From contig JACQFL010000006.1 in NCBI GenBank assembly GCA_016200085.1, positions 62,001 through 126,000 of the forward strand: a stretch of 64,000 nt of DNA, written 5' to 3'. The translations under genes were made by a program, and so were the position numbers. Position 1 is the stretch's first letter; the number at the start of each line of letters is the position of its first letter. The notes under the pieces were generated by a model. That model worked only from the letters and a program-made list of their open reading frames with translations, was not told the DNA's origin and did no database searches. This DNA comes from Candidatus Rokuibacteriota bacterium (GTDB lineage: Bacteria > Methylomirabilota > Methylomirabilia > Rokubacteriales > CSP1-6). Shown piece by piece: positions 19,622 through 29,157 of this stretch.

Positions 19622-19971
19622 TTCCACTCGAGCACGCCCTCCCGGTACGCGTAGAGCCAGCCGAGCCCGATGATGCCCACGAATCCCGCCATCACCCAGA
19701 ACGCCGGGAGCCCGGCCGTCCGGAGGACCAGTGCCCACGGGATCATGAAAACGGCCAGGGTGTCGAACACGATGAAGATCAGCGCGACGAGGTAGAAGCC
19801 GAGGGGTACCTGGACCCAGGCCGAGCCGATGGGCTCGGCGCCGCACTCGTAGTTCATGAGCTTCACGGGATCGGGCCGCGACGGCCGCAGCAGCCACGCC
19901 ACCGCCAGCGACACGACCGCGAAGGCCACGATGAAGGCGGCGAAGATCGCCACGGGCAGGTATGCGGACAC
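19618..19971 (-). CDS. nuoA: NADH-quinone oxidoreductase subunit A
   Basis: Small three-helix membrane subunit of complex I, 117 residues. Identified by the [20 protein letters not shown] loop and [20 protein letters not shown]. It is the first gene of the operon. Start GTG 19971 has a GGAGGA ribosome-binding site (19977-19983, minus strand) and a good -10 box further upstream. Confidence 0.97.
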   Translation of the reverse strand: MSAYLPVAIFAAFIVAFAVVSLAVAWLLRPSRPDPVKLMNYECGAEPIGSAWVQVPLGFYLVALIFIVFDTLAVFMIPWALVLRTAGLPAFWVMAGFVGIIGLGWLYAYREGVLEWK

Positions 19972-20004
19972 GTCTTTCCTCCGTCGAGATCGGCCCGAAG
20001 ACGA

Positions 20005-20034
20005 AGTATAGCACGCGATCTCGGGCTCTTTCCA
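20005..20034 (-). promoter_or_regulatory. Candidate promoter of the nuo operon
   Basis: On the minus strand TGGAAA (20029-20034) and TATACT (20005-20010) are spaced 18 nt apart, 34 nt upstream of the nuoA start. The -10 is a near-consensus match. The divergent REC-PilZ gene begins 107 nt away. Confidence 0.55.
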
Positions 20035-20141
20035 TGCAGGCGGCTGCTCGCGCGATATCCGGGAGGCCTTCCCGGTCGGCGCCCGGCGGGCGCGGCCGAA
20101 CGTCGCTGTCGCGCCGCCGCTCGTGCTAGACTCGGCACGCG

Positions 20142-20831
20142 ATGCGGGTGCTCGTCGTCGAGGACCAGCCGGAGGTTGGCGAGGTCTTCGTCGATTCCCT
20201 GCTGGAGCTGGGCCACCAGCCGTCGCTGGCGCGGAGCGCCGAAGCTGCCCTCGGCCAGCTCGAGACGGAGCGCCTCGACGTCATCATCCTCGACCTCAGC
20301 CTGCCCGGCCTGAGCGGGCTCGATTTCCTGCAGCTCCGCCCCGTTCGAGCCGCCGGCGTGCCCGTGGTCGCCATGTCCGGGGTGGCCACCGAGAGCCAGG
20401 CGCGCGAATGCCTGCGGCTCGGGGCGCTCGATTTCGTGGGCAAGCCCGTGGCGGTCACGCGCCTGGCCGAGATCCTGGCCTTCATCGAGCCCCACGCCCT
20501 CGACCGCCGGCAGCGCGCGGCTGATGAGGGTCCGGAGCGCCGGCGCTCGCGACACGTGCGCGCGCGCCTGCCGGTCCGCGTGCAAGAGTACGACGGCAGC
20601 CAGTGGGAGGGCACGTCGGTCGACGTCAGCCCCTCCGGGATGAAGGTGCGCGCGGAGACCCGGCTCGAGAAGGGCGTGGCCGCCCGACTGGTCTTCACCC
20701 CGCCCGACGGCGGCCCGGCCGTCGACGTGATGTCGCTGCTGGTGCGCGCCGACGCCGACGGCCAGGCCTTCTACTTCGTGAATCTCACCAGCGCCGACTT
20801 CGACCGTCTGAAGACCCTCACCGAGCGCTGA
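20142..20831 (+). CDS. Response regulator with receiver and PilZ domains
   Basis: 229-residue regulator. Receiver domain at 1-118: VLVVEDQPE with the acidic pair, the phospho-acceptor aspartate in IILDLSLPGLSGLDFL, MSG and the FVGKPV lysine. A PilZ domain follows (about 135-229): the RRSRHVRARLPVRV basic motif and DVSPSGMKV, matching the RxxxR and (D/N)xSxxG c-di-GMP binding signature. It should therefore combine phosphorylation and c-di-GMP input. No histidine kinase is adjacent. It is divergent from the nuo operon; a TAGACT -10-like box lies just upstream (about 20128). Confidence 0.92.
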   Translation: MRVLVVEDQPEVGEVFVDSLLELGHQPSLARSAEAALGQLETERLDVIILDLSLPGLSGLDFLQLRPVRAAGVPVVAMSGVATESQARECLRLGALDFVGKPVAVTRLAEILAFIEPHALDRRQRAADEGPERRRSRHVRARLPVRVQEYDGSQWEGTSVDVSPSGMKVRAETRLEKGVAARLVFTPPDGGPAVDVMSLLVRADADGQAFYFVNLTSADFDRLKTLTER

Positions 20832-20869
20832 CCGCCCGCCGGCCCGGGTCGACGGGCGCGGACCGCCGC

Positions 20870-22405
20870 CTACGCCGCGGCCCTGTCGATGGACGCGAGC
20901 GCGGCGTCGCGGTCGTTGGCCTCGAGCCGCGCCATCACCTCGGCGGCCACGGCGGGCGCCCGGGTCTCTCCGTCCGGCCCCGAGAGCACGAGCGTCCGGT
21001 AGGCGGCGGCCAGTGCCGTCGACACCGCGAAATCGAGGCCCTTGTCGGCCTCGATCGTGCCCGCGCGCATGACCGTCTCCAGCAGGTGGTCGAAGGTTGC
21101 CGCCATGCGGCGGCGCACGTCGCCGTAGCCCTTCACGAGCTGGGCGGCCCGGGCCAGCTCGCAGGCCAGCGCGTCGTCCCACTGCGCGGCCTGCTTCACC
21201 ACGCCCAGCCAGTGGTCCATACGCGCGTTCTCGTGGTGGGCGCGATAGGACGACGGGCGCAGGAAGCGCAGGCGCGCCAGGAGCCAGACGCGCAGGAAGC
21301 CCAGCACCGTCGTGGTCCTCACGTGCTGGCCGAGCGTGGGCCGCCCCTGCGGCCAGCGGCGCTCGGCCCAGCGCGCAAAGGGGGCGACCAGCCGGTAGGG
21401 CAGGATGCCGTAGAGCTCGTCGAGGTCCGGCTTCAGGTAGTCGGTGACGATGATCTCCGCGCCGTCGGCGCGCGCCTCCGCGCGGATGCGCTCGAAGCGG
21501 CTGCGGCGCGTCTTGAGGTCGGCCACGCGGATCGCGTCCTCGTAGGTCATCCACACGGCCAGGTAGCGCGCGACGAGCCGCGGCAGGTCGGACGCGTCGC
21601 GGCGGACGAGCGGCGCCAGCCGCCCGAGGAAACGGTCGGCGTAATCTTCGTTCTGGTAGTCGATCAGACGCGCCACCGCGCGCGCGACCACGTCGCGGCA
21701 GCTCTCGGGAAAGAACTGGACCGCCTCGACGAAGCGTGGCGGCACCGCAGGCGGCGGCGGGGGCTCGGGCGCCGCCGCGGGCTCCGGGTACGCGACAAGC
21801 TCGAAGCCGACCTCGAACCCGCGCAGGTTGCTCTCGACGGCCACCCCCCGCCCCTCGATGGCCGCCCGGTACGACTCCCGGGGGATCGGCAGGCACGCGC
21901 TGGCCGCGAGCGCACCGAGGAGCACGGCATTGGCCTCGGTGCGATGCCGGCTCGCGGCGGCCAGGGCGTCGAAGGCGACGAGCCGCCGCGAGAACTGCCG
22001 CGCCGCCGATTCCAGCGCCTCGGTGGGATAGACGCCGCGCCCGAGGGCCATCTTCTCGTGGATGGAGTAGAGCCGGTGGGTGCTCGTCACGATCGTCGTG
22101 CGCCCGGGCGAGGGGAAGCCCAGCTCGATCATCCGCCCGACCTCGAGCAGCTCGGGGGCGAGGAGCACGTCGACGGCGCCCGGCACCGGGTAGAGCGACA
22201 CCGTCAGCGCCGGCCCCCCGCCGCCGTCGAAGATCTCGAGGTAGTAGGTCGTGGAGCCGGTGCGCTGCGCCACGCCGGGGATCGAGGTGCCGTGCGCCCC
22301 CAGGCCCGCGTGCAGCGCGGCCTCGTGGATCCACTCCATGAGCACGCCGCCGCCCTGGCCGCCGACGGCAGGGATGAGGATGGAGAGGAGGCGGGGCTCC
22401 GTCAC
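20870..22405 (-). CDS. iorB: Indolepyruvate:ferredoxin oxidoreductase, beta-type subunit with C-terminal extension
   Basis: Partner of IorA; oxidises aryl pyruvates to aryl-acetyl-CoA with reduction of ferredoxin. The first ~190 residues are the gamma-type 2-oxoacid oxidoreductase domain (ILIPAVGGQGGGVLMEWIHE, then GTSIPGVAQRTGSTTYYLEI). The remaining ~300 residues are a helical domain (ARYLAVWMTYEDAIRVADLK and following) also seen in long IorB homologues, of unknown role. Total 511 residues. GTG 22405 overlaps the iorA stop (GTGA), so both subunits are coupled. It fits amino-acid fermentation or ferredoxin-linked aromatic metabolism. Confidence 0.92.
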   Translation of the reverse strand: MTEPRLLSILIPAVGGQGGGVLMEWIHEAALHAGLGAHGTSIPGVAQRTGSTTYYLEIFDGGGGPALTVSLYPVPGAVDVLLAPELLEVGRMIELGFPSPGRTTIVTSTHRLYSIHEKMALGRGVYPTEALESAARQFSRRLVAFDALAAASRHRTEANAVLLGALAASACLPIPRESYRAAIEGRGVAVESNLRGFEVGFELVAYPEPAAAPEPPPPPAVPPRFVEAVQFFPESCRDVVARAVARLIDYQNEDYADRFLGRLAPLVRRDASDLPRLVARYLAVWMTYEDAIRVADLKTRRSRFERIRAEARADGAEIIVTDYLKPDLDELYGILPYRLVAPFARWAERRWPQGRPTLGQHVRTTTVLGFLRVWLLARLRFLRPSSYRAHHENARMDHWLGVVKQAAQWDDALACELARAAQLVKGYGDVRRRMAATFDHLLETVMRAGTIEADKGLDFAVSTALAAAYRTLVLSGPDGETRAPAVAAEVMARLEANDRDAALASIDRAAA

Positions 22406-24555
22406 CGCACGCCGGCGGGCGCCAGCCGATCGATCACGGCCCACCGCAGGCGCGCGAGGAGGCGCTGCCACCAGCGCGGGTTCATCACCACGCGCACCTC
22501 GTAGAACGAGGGGCAGAGCACGGCGGCGTGGGCCACCTCCCCGCACACCCCGCAGCCCACGCACGTCTGATCGACGTGGGCGATCGGGTCCTCCCGCAGC
22601 GGATCGGGGTTGTCGCGCAGGGTGAGCGAGGGGCAGCCGTTGAGCCGCATGCAGGAGTGGTCGCCGGTGCAGACGTCGGGATCGACGCCGAAGCGCGGCT
22701 GGGTGACCGTCCGGCCCGCCGCCTCCAGCCGTCGCGCGACGGGCCGCTCGCGGCGCTGGCGCTCGAGCTGGCACTCGCCCTTGGCGATGATGACCTTGAG
22801 ACCGGGCACGCGCGTGGTCAGCGCCTCGCGCAGCGTGCCGATGACCTCGGCGATGCGGTAGGTGTCCACCGTGCGGATCCACTTCACGCCGACCCCGCGC
22901 AGGGCCTGCGGCATGGTCATGCCCGTGGGCTCGTTGCGCGCGTTCTTGCCCGTGGACGGGTTGTGGTGCTGGCCCGTGGCCGAGGTGTAGAAGTTGTCGA
23001 CGAGGACGAGGACGGAGTCCTGCTTGTTGTAGACCGCGCTGGCCACGCCGTTGGTGAGGCCGTTGTGCCAGAAGCCGCCGTCGCCCATCACCGAGATCAC
23101 CCGCTTGCCGAAGTTGGGCGCCACCGCGCCCGCCGAGGCCAGCCCCATGCCGTAGCCGAGGACGGAGTTGCCGACGTTGAACGGCGCCTGGGTCGAGAAC
23201 GTCGTGCAGCCGATGTCGGCGGCCACGTGGGTGTCGCCGATGGCGGGCTCCCGGGTGCGGAGGATCTTCATCGCGCTGAACACCGGCCGCTCGGGACAGC
23301 CCGTGCAGAAGGACGGCGGCCGCTTGGCCACGGGCTTGGGCAGGGCGCTGCGCACGTGATCTTGATGCCCGAAGAGCGTGGCGTAGCGCTCCTCGAGCCC
23401 GGCGAAGGCCACCTGCGTGGTCTCGGGCGCGAGGAACTTCCTGAGCCCGTTGATCACGAGCTGGGGCACGTACTCGCCGTTGGGCGAGAGCACGTCCTTG
23501 CCCTGGATCTCCACCCCGAGGTGCGCGTCGTGGGCGAGGGCCTTCAACTCGCGCTCGACGTAGTTCGGCATGCCCTCCTCGACCACGAGCACGCGCCGCT
23601 TGTCGCGCAGGAAGCCGACGATCTGCTCCGGCACCAGCGGGTGCAGCACGTTGAGGACGAGCAGCGGGATGGGGCTGTCCCCGTAGGCGTCGGCCAGCCC
23701 GAGCAGGTGCAGGCCGCGCAGGGTGGTGTTCCAGAGCCCGCCTTGCATGACGATGGCCACGTCGCCGCCCGCGCCGGGGTGCAGCTCGTTGAGCGCGTGC
23801 TCGACGACGTAACGCTGGGCCGCCGGCAAGCGCTCGTGGAACTTCTTGCCCTCCATGGCGTAGGTGAAGGGCGGCAGGTTGATGCGCTCGAGGCTGAACG
23901 AGGGCTGCCCGAGCGGCGAGAGCATGCTGATCTTGGGCCGCACGTTGTCCTTGCAAGTCAGCGTGCCGCGCATGTGGCAAGCGCGGATGCGGATCGAGAA
24001 GAACACGGGCTCGTTGCACGCCTCCGAGAGCCCGAAGCCCTCCTCGACGAAGCGCGCGAAGCTCGCCAGGTCGTTGCGCGGGTCGATGAGCGGGATGCTC
24101 GACTTGAGCGCGACCGAGTGCGTGCGCTCCTGGAGGATGGAGGCGCCCTCGCCGTAGTCCTCGCCGATGACCACGAGCGCGCCGCCGATCACCCCCGCCG
24201 AGGCCACGTGGGAGAGCGGGTCGGAGGCCACGTTGGTGCCCACCACGGACTTCCAGGTGACGGCGCCGCGCATCGGGTAGTTGATCGACGCGCCCAGCAG
24301 CGCGGCGGCGGCGGCCTCGCTGCCCGAGGTCTCGTAGTAGATGCCCATGGGCCTGAGCAGCGAGTCGTTGGCATCGGCCAGGACGTCGAGCAGGTGCGAG
24401 ATCGGCGCGCCCGGGTAGCCGCCGACGTAGCTGACGCCCGACTGGAGCAGGGCCTTGGTGATGGCGAGGATGCCTTCGCCGCGGAGGACCTCTCCGGCGC
24501 CGTACCCCAGCTGCTTGACGTCCTCGGCGAAGGATCTCTCCCCCATGGAAGGCAC
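22402..24555 (-). CDS. iorA: Indolepyruvate:ferredoxin oxidoreductase, alpha subunit
   Basis: 717-residue thiamine-diphosphate enzyme. The N-terminal pyrimidine-binding half includes ILAITKALLQSGVSYVGGYP. The TPP-binding half has DIGCTTFS and VMGDGGFWHNGLTNGVASAV, leading to DNFYTSATGQHHNP. A ferredoxin-like C-terminus carries two cysteine clusters: C-TGDHSC-MRLNGCP and CVGCGVCGEVAHAAVLCP. All are expected of IorA. Reduced ferredoxin from this enzyme could in principle feed the NuoEFG-less complex I encoded nearby; that link is speculative. Confidence 0.95.
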   Translation of the reverse strand: MPSMGERSFAEDVKQLGYGAGEVLRGEGILAITKALLQSGVSYVGGYPGAPISHLLDVLADANDSLLRPMGIYYETSGSEAAAAALLGASINYPMRGAVTWKSVVGTNVASDPLSHVASAGVIGGALVVIGEDYGEGASILQERTHSVALKSSIPLIDPRNDLASFARFVEEGFGLSEACNEPVFFSIRIRACHMRGTLTCKDNVRPKISMLSPLGQPSFSLERINLPPFTYAMEGKKFHERLPAAQRYVVEHALNELHPGAGGDVAIVMQGGLWNTTLRGLHLLGLADAYGDSPIPLLVLNVLHPLVPEQIVGFLRDKRRVLVVEEGMPNYVERELKALAHDAHLGVEIQGKDVLSPNGEYVPQLVINGLRKFLAPETTQVAFAGLEERYATLFGHQDHVRSALPKPVAKRPPSFCTGCPERPVFSAMKILRTREPAIGDTHVAADIGCTTFSTQAPFNVGNSVLGYGMGLASAGAVAPNFGKRVISVMGDGGFWHNGLTNGVASAVYNKQDSVLVLVDNFYTSATGQHHNPSTGKNARNEPTGMTMPQALRGVGVKWIRTVDTYRIAEVIGTLREALTTRVPGLKVIIAKGECQLERQRRERPVARRLEAAGRTVTQPRFGVDPDVCTGDHSCMRLNGCPSLTLRDNPDPLREDPIAHVDQTCVGCGVCGEVAHAAVLCPSFYEVRVVMNPRWWQRLLARLRWAVIDRLAPAGVR

Positions 24556-24624
24556 TATCGGTCCAAACGGGCGTTATTTCAAGTTTGGGGGGAAGGCCTG
24601 GGCGTCGCACCTCCAGCTGTCTGA

Positions 24625-25508
<884 letters not shown>

Positions 25509-25573
25509 CCTGTGAACTAGTCTAACGTCATCCCGTCGCGCTCCGCGTGTGTCCACGCAAGTGCTTGCGTTCC

Positions 25574-25602
25574 TTGACAACTTTCGTAGCGGACGGTAAC
25601 GT
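25574..25602 (+). promoter_or_regulatory. Promoter of the tRNA-Ala gene
   Basis: TTGACA (25574-25579, perfect -35) and TAACGT (25597-25602) with 17 nt between, ending 12 nt before the tRNA 5' end. Spacing and position fit a sigma-70 promoter for a stable RNA. Confidence 0.7.
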
Positions 25603-25614
25603 GAGCCATTGCGT

Positions 25615-25690
25615 GGGGCTGTAGCTCAGTTGGGAGAGCACAAGGCTGGCAGTCTTGGGGTCAGGGGTTCGAGCCCCCTCAGCTCCACCA
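25615..25690 (+). tRNA. tRNA-Ala (GGC)
   Basis: 76 nt with encoded CCA. Acceptor GGGGCTG / CAGCTCC with one G-T pair, D arm TAGCTCAGTTGGGAGAGCA, anticodon loop CTGGCAG (anticodon GGC), T arm GGTTCGAGCC. It lies next to the accessory segment with toxin-antitoxin genes. Confidence 0.97.
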
Positions 25691-25772
25691 ATTCTTGACG
25701 CGGGGTTACGGCGCGAGCCGTAGCCCCGCGCGTGCGTTCGGCAGCTCTCCGGCTCGTGTCGCCCCCACGGGG

Positions 25773-26159
25773 TCACACCACCTGTACCAACGGGCCGTAG
25801 CGCACCAGTGCCGCGTCATTCGTGAGGAGCGTCATCGGCTCGGCAAGGGACTGCGCCACCAGCAGCCGGTCCAACGGATCGCGGTGAATTGCGGGTAGCC
25901 CGGCGACGCGCGCCGCATGCGCCGCCGTCACCGGCAACTCGGAGAACCCGCTTTGCGCGAGAGCGCGCACGAGCACTGTCGGGTTGGCCTTGAAGTCCCC
26001 GCGCCGCAGGGCGCTCTTGATGGCGACTTCCCACACGCTTGCGGCACTGTAGAACACCTCGTTCGCCGTATCGAGGATGAGGGCTCGCGCTTCCTTCGGC
26101 AGCCGGCGCGAGCTCGCCACCGACCAGAGCAGCAGGTGCGTGTCGAGCAGGACCCTCAC
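25773..26159 (-). CDS. PIN-domain toxin (VapC-like)
   Basis: Putative RNase toxin of 128 residues. PIN-domain acidic residues are visible in VLLDTHLLLW, the AASVWEVAIKSALRRGDF region, and HRDPLDRLLVAQSL near the C-terminus, ending with LTNDAALVRYG. This matches the group of PIN toxins that pair with Phd/YefM-type antitoxins. GTG 26159 overlaps the antitoxin stop (GTGA), so translation is coupled, as is usual for toxin-antitoxin operons. The target RNA cannot be predicted. Confidence 0.92.
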   Translation of the reverse strand: MRVLLDTHLLLWSVASSRRLPKEARALILDTANEVFYSAASVWEVAIKSALRRGDFKANPTVLVRALAQSGFSELPVTAAHAARVAGLPAIHRDPLDRLLVAQSLAEPMTLLTNDAALVRYGPLVQVV

Positions 26160-26398
26160 CGCCGCCGACCTTCGAAGGCGGCGATCACCTCGTCCGGTAG
26201 CGGCTCGTTGAAGTCGTCGGGAATCCTGAACTTGCCGTCGAGCAGGCCCAGCCGGCGCTTTTTCCCCTGCCGGACGAGCGGCCCGAGCCGGGCCACCGGC
26301 CTGCCGGCCTTCGCGATCACGAACTCCTGACCCTCGTGCGCTCGGTCGAGGAGCCGCGAGAAATGCGTCTTCGCGTCGTGCACGTTGACGTGTTCCAT
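26156..26398 (-). CDS. Phd/YefM-family antitoxin
   Basis: 80-residue partner of the downstream PIN toxin. The N-terminal fold VNVHDAKTHFSRLLDRAHEG and FVIAKAGRPVARLGPL is the classic Phd/YefM DNA-binding domain; the C-terminal part (FRIPDDFNEPLPDEVIAAFE) would cover the toxin active site. A 22-nt perfect palindrome overlaps the translation start region and is probably the autoregulatory operator. Confidence 0.93.
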   Translation of the reverse strand: MEHVNVHDAKTHFSRLLDRAHEGQEFVIAKAGRPVARLGPLVRQGKKRRLGLLDGKFRIPDDFNEPLPDEVIAAFEGRRR

Positions 26399-26420
26399 GG
26401 TGGACTAAGCTTAGTCCACC
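26399..26420. promoter_or_regulatory. Perfect palindromic operator of the toxin-antitoxin operon
   Basis: Two 11-nt arms, GGTGGACTAAG and CTTAGTCCACC, meet without a spacer directly upstream of the antitoxin ATG. A symmetrical site at this position fits Phd/YefM dimer binding and autorepression. Confidence 0.8.
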
Positions 26421-26454
26421 CGCGGCTCGGGGTCCAGCGCTTCCCGCACCACCC

Positions 26455-26515
26455 TGACGCGGTTCCTCACCGCGCCGCGCACCGCATCGGAAATGGGGCC
26501 GCCGTCTCGCCCGGG
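26455..26515 (-). pseudogene. Possible remnant of a cyclase gene between the two toxin-antitoxin pairs
   Basis: The 229-nt gap 26421-26649 has no intact gene. On the minus strand about 26455-26515 encodes GGPISDAVRGAVRNRV, which resembles GGITISDAVQGAVRGKV in the cyclase at 27399-29156; the DNA also matches in the GCGGTGC-GGCGCGGT stretch. It may be a fragment left by deletion or recombination. The similarity is short. Confidence 0.4.
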
Positions 26516-26649
26516 GTCACGGCGCTCGCGGTGGCTCGTGAAGAGTCGCCACCGCGGGCTCCGCTGGCTCCGCCGCCGCGACGGGCTGCGCCATCGCCAT
26601 CACGATGCTGTACGTCAGCTCCTCCTGCCGGGCACGACCGGATTCGCTG

Positions 26650-27081
26650 CTAGCGGGCCAGCGGATTGACGTGCGTCAGGCCGATGAAGCGGCGGAAGTC
26701 GTTGTCGGCGGACGCGACCGTCCCGCCGTGCTCGATCGCGAGTGCGGCGAGATGCGCATCGGAGGTCAAGTTACCCGCGGTGCCACTGGTCATCAGCAGG
26801 CTGCGGAGGATCGGCCAGTGCTGTTCGCCCGGACCGATCAGTTTCACGAAGGGCTGACGCAACCAGCCGTCGACGTAGCGGATGGCATTCTCGGCGGCGA
26901 GAGGCTTTCGCATGATCCCGGGATGCGTGGTGATGCGCACGAACGCGAGCGCCGCGATCCACGGTATGCCGACCGGCTCGGATCCCGAAAGCGCGTCCTC
27001 CAGCCACCGGCGGGCGGGCACATGGTGCGGGGAATCGCGGTCTACCGCGTAGATCAGCAGATTGGCGTCGACCAGGATCAC
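26650..27081 (-). CDS. PIN-domain toxin (VapC-like), second pair
   Basis: 143-residue PIN protein: MILVDANLLIYAVDRDSPHH with the first acidic residue, the middle IPWIAALAFVRITTHP segment, then TSDAHLAALAIEHGGTVAS and NDFRRFIGLTHVNP, which hold the remaining acidic residues. It belongs to a different PIN subgroup from the toxin at 25773. GTG 27081 overlaps the upstream antitoxin stop (GTGA). Two unrelated toxin-antitoxin pairs within 1.6 kb next to a tRNA gene point to an accessory segment. Confidence 0.93.
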   Translation of the reverse strand: MILVDANLLIYAVDRDSPHHVPARRWLEDALSGSEPVGIPWIAALAFVRITTHPGIMRKPLAAENAIRYVDGWLRQPFVKLIGPGEQHWPILRSLLMTSGTAGNLTSDAHLAALAIEHGGTVASADNDFRRFIGLTHVNPLAR

Positions 27082-27347
27082 TTGCGCAACGCAAGCTTGC
27101 GCGCGATCTCCTGGTCTTCCAGGGCGTCGGCGAGCTGCAAGGCCTTGTGCAGATCCACGCCCCCCCTGACCCCGCCCAGCGCCGCGGGCTTCACGCGGTA
27201 GCGGCGCGCCTTCGCGGACGCGTGGCCGGCGGCCAGGCCCGCGCGCAGGGCTTCGTTGACCACCTGCTTGAACGGCTTGCCGGTGCGGTGGGCCGCGTCC
27301 TTGAGCGCTTTCGCGATCGGCTCATCCAGCGTGAGGGTCGTGCGCAT
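27078..27347 (-). CDS. Ribbon-helix-helix antitoxin
   Basis: 89-residue protein with an RHH DNA-binding fold at the N-terminus (MRTTLTLDEPIAKALKDAAH, then GKPFKQVVNEALRAGL) and a lysine- and arginine-rich, then helical, C-terminus (LHKALQLADALEDQEIARKL) likely to bind the toxin. ATG 27347 gives the canonical RHH start; a frame upstream of it has no similarity. It lies 51 nt downstream of a cyclase gene. Confidence 0.9.
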   Translation of the reverse strand: MRTTLTLDEPIAKALKDAAHRTGKPFKQVVNEALRAGLAAGHASAKARRYRVKPAALGGVRGGVDLHKALQLADALEDQEIARKLALRK

Positions 27348-27398
27348 CCATCCAAGCCTAGCATCAAGACAGCACGACGGCAAGCATCAAAGCATCAT

Positions 27399-29156
27399 TC
27401 AGTCCGGCAGCCCCACCCGGGCCAATGCCGCGCAATAGCGCTCGCGCGCCTCGTCGTCGCGGAACGGCAGCCAGCGCGTGGTGGCGACCGTCACCCCCGG
27501 CACGATCCGCCGCATTTCGGCGACTTCGCGTCGTGCTTCCTCCAGCTCGCCCGCTGCGGACAGGTTGGCGGCCAGGACTCTGTGGGCCCCCATGAAGCTT
27601 GGGTTGCTTTGCACGGCACGTCGGCCGTAGCCGATGCCCTCCTGGTAACGCCCGGCCACGAATGGCCCGACCGCCACTTGCGCGAGCCAGTTGCCCAGAC
27701 GGGGGTCGCGCGGGCTGAGGCGGATGGCGCGATCGAATGCCTCGGCGGCCTTTTCGTAGTCGCCGCAAAACGCCAATGCGCTGCTGTAGCGCGCGAATCC
27801 ATTTGCCAGATTGGGATTCAGCGCCACCGCCTGGCGCAAGACATCGAGCCCCTCATCGAACTGCCTCGCGGCGAACAGGCCCCAGCCGAGGCTCGCCAAC
27901 GAATCGGCATCGGAATTGTCCTCCTGCAAGGCCAGGCGTGCGGCCTTGATGCCTTCGGCGATCGATGCCAGCGGCGATGGCGAGTATGCCCACCAGCCCT
28001 CCGACACATGACAGAACGCCAGCATCGCCAGGGCGGCGGTATTTCGACCGTCGAGCAGCAATGCGCGCGTGGCCAGTTCGCGCGCCTCGGCGATATCCGC
28101 GGGTCCGGCCAGGGCAAAGGACTGACCGGCGCGCAGCGTGAGCTCCCACGCGTCCAGATTCTGCGGGTGCTTCCGGCTGACCCGTTGCAGTTCCGCGATG
28201 GCGAAGGCCGGGGTCACCGCGGCGGCGATCGTGTTGGTGATCTCGTCCTGCAGGTCGAAGATGTTCTCCAACCGGCCGTCGTAGCGGTCGGCCCAGACAT
28301 GATTGCCGGAGTCGGCGTCGATCAGCTGCGCGGTGATGCGGATCCGGTCCGCCGCCTTGCGCACGCTGCCTTCCAGGACGTAGCGGACCCCAAGCTCCCG
28401 CCCGACTTTCTTGATGTCGACCGCCTGGCCCTTGTAGGTGAACGACGAGTTGCGCGCGGTGACGTGGAACTGACGGAACCGCGCCAGCGCCGTGATGATG
28501 TCCTCGGCGATGCCATCCGCGAAATGCTGCTGCTCCGGATCGCCCGACATGTTGTCGAACGGCAGCACCGCGATCGAGGGCTTGTCCGGGAGCGACAGGT
28601 CGATCTCCCCGACTGCGGGCGAAGGTTTCGCGGCTGCGTTGCCGTCGGCGCGCACCGCATACGCGCGCACCGGGTGAGGAATGTTCTTCACCGGCTGCTC
28701 GCCCTGATCGACAAAGCTCGCCGTCACCTTGCCACGGACCGCGCCCTGCACCGCGTCGGATATTGTGATCCCGCCGGGTTCGGCCAGGCCTTCCAGGCGC
28801 GCCGCGATGTTCACGCCGTCGCCGTACACGGTGCCGTCGGTTTTCTCGATCACGTCGCCCAGGTGCACGCCGATGCGGAATCGCATGCGGCGGTCCTCGG
28901 GAGTCCTCTCCCCCGAGAGACGGATTCCCCTCTGGATCGCGAGCGCCGCGGACACCGCTCCGGTCGCGGTCTCGAATACCGCCAGCACCGAGTCGCCGGC
29001 CATGTCGATGACGCGGCCCTGATTGGATTCGATCTGCGTCCGAAACACCGATCTCGCGGCATCGAGCGCGGCCACCGTCGCGCGCTCGTCCGCCGCCATC
29101 AGCCGCGAGTAGCCCACCACGTCGGCGGCCAGAATGGCGGCGAGTCGTTGCTTCAT
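27399..29156 (-). CDS. Class III adenylate/guanylate cyclase with TolB-like and TPR domains
   Basis: 585 residues. Cyclase domain at about 1-180: LAAILAADVVGYSRLMAADE, MAGDSVLAVFETATGAV, GDGVNIAARLEGLAEPGG. Then a TolB/FlgO-like domain (about 195-300): PSIAVLPFDNMSGDPEQQHF, then YVLEGSVRKAADRIRITAQL and HVWADRYDG. TPR repeats fill the rest. Such proteins are assumed to make cAMP under control of the TPR part. It is a close paralogue of the next gene upstream, which ends 1 nt before this ATG; the pair probably arose by tandem duplication and then diverged mainly in the TPR region. Confidence 0.93.
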   Translation of the reverse strand: MKQRLAAILAADVVGYSRLMAADERATVAALDAARSVFRTQIESNQGRVIDMAGDSVLAVFETATGAVSAALAIQRGIRLSGERTPEDRRMRFRIGVHLGDVIEKTDGTVYGDGVNIAARLEGLAEPGGITISDAVQGAVRGKVTASFVDQGEQPVKNIPHPVRAYAVRADGNAAAKPSPAVGEIDLSLPDKPSIAVLPFDNMSGDPEQQHFADGIAEDIITALARFRQFHVTARNSSFTYKGQAVDIKKVGRELGVRYVLEGSVRKAADRIRITAQLIDADSGNHVWADRYDGRLENIFDLQDEITNTIAAAVTPAFAIAELQRVSRKHPQNLDAWELTLRAGQSFALAGPADIAEARELATRALLLDGRNTAALAMLAFCHVSEGWWAYSPSPLASIAEGIKAARLALQEDNSDADSLASLGWGLFAARQFDEGLDVLRQAVALNPNLANGFARYSSALAFCGDYEKAAEAFDRAIRLSPRDPRLGNWLAQVAVGPFVAGRYQEGIGYGRRAVQSNPSFMGAHRVLAANLSAAGELEEARREVAEMRRIVPGVTVATTRWLPFRDDEARERYCAALARVGLPD

Positions 29157-29157
29157 G

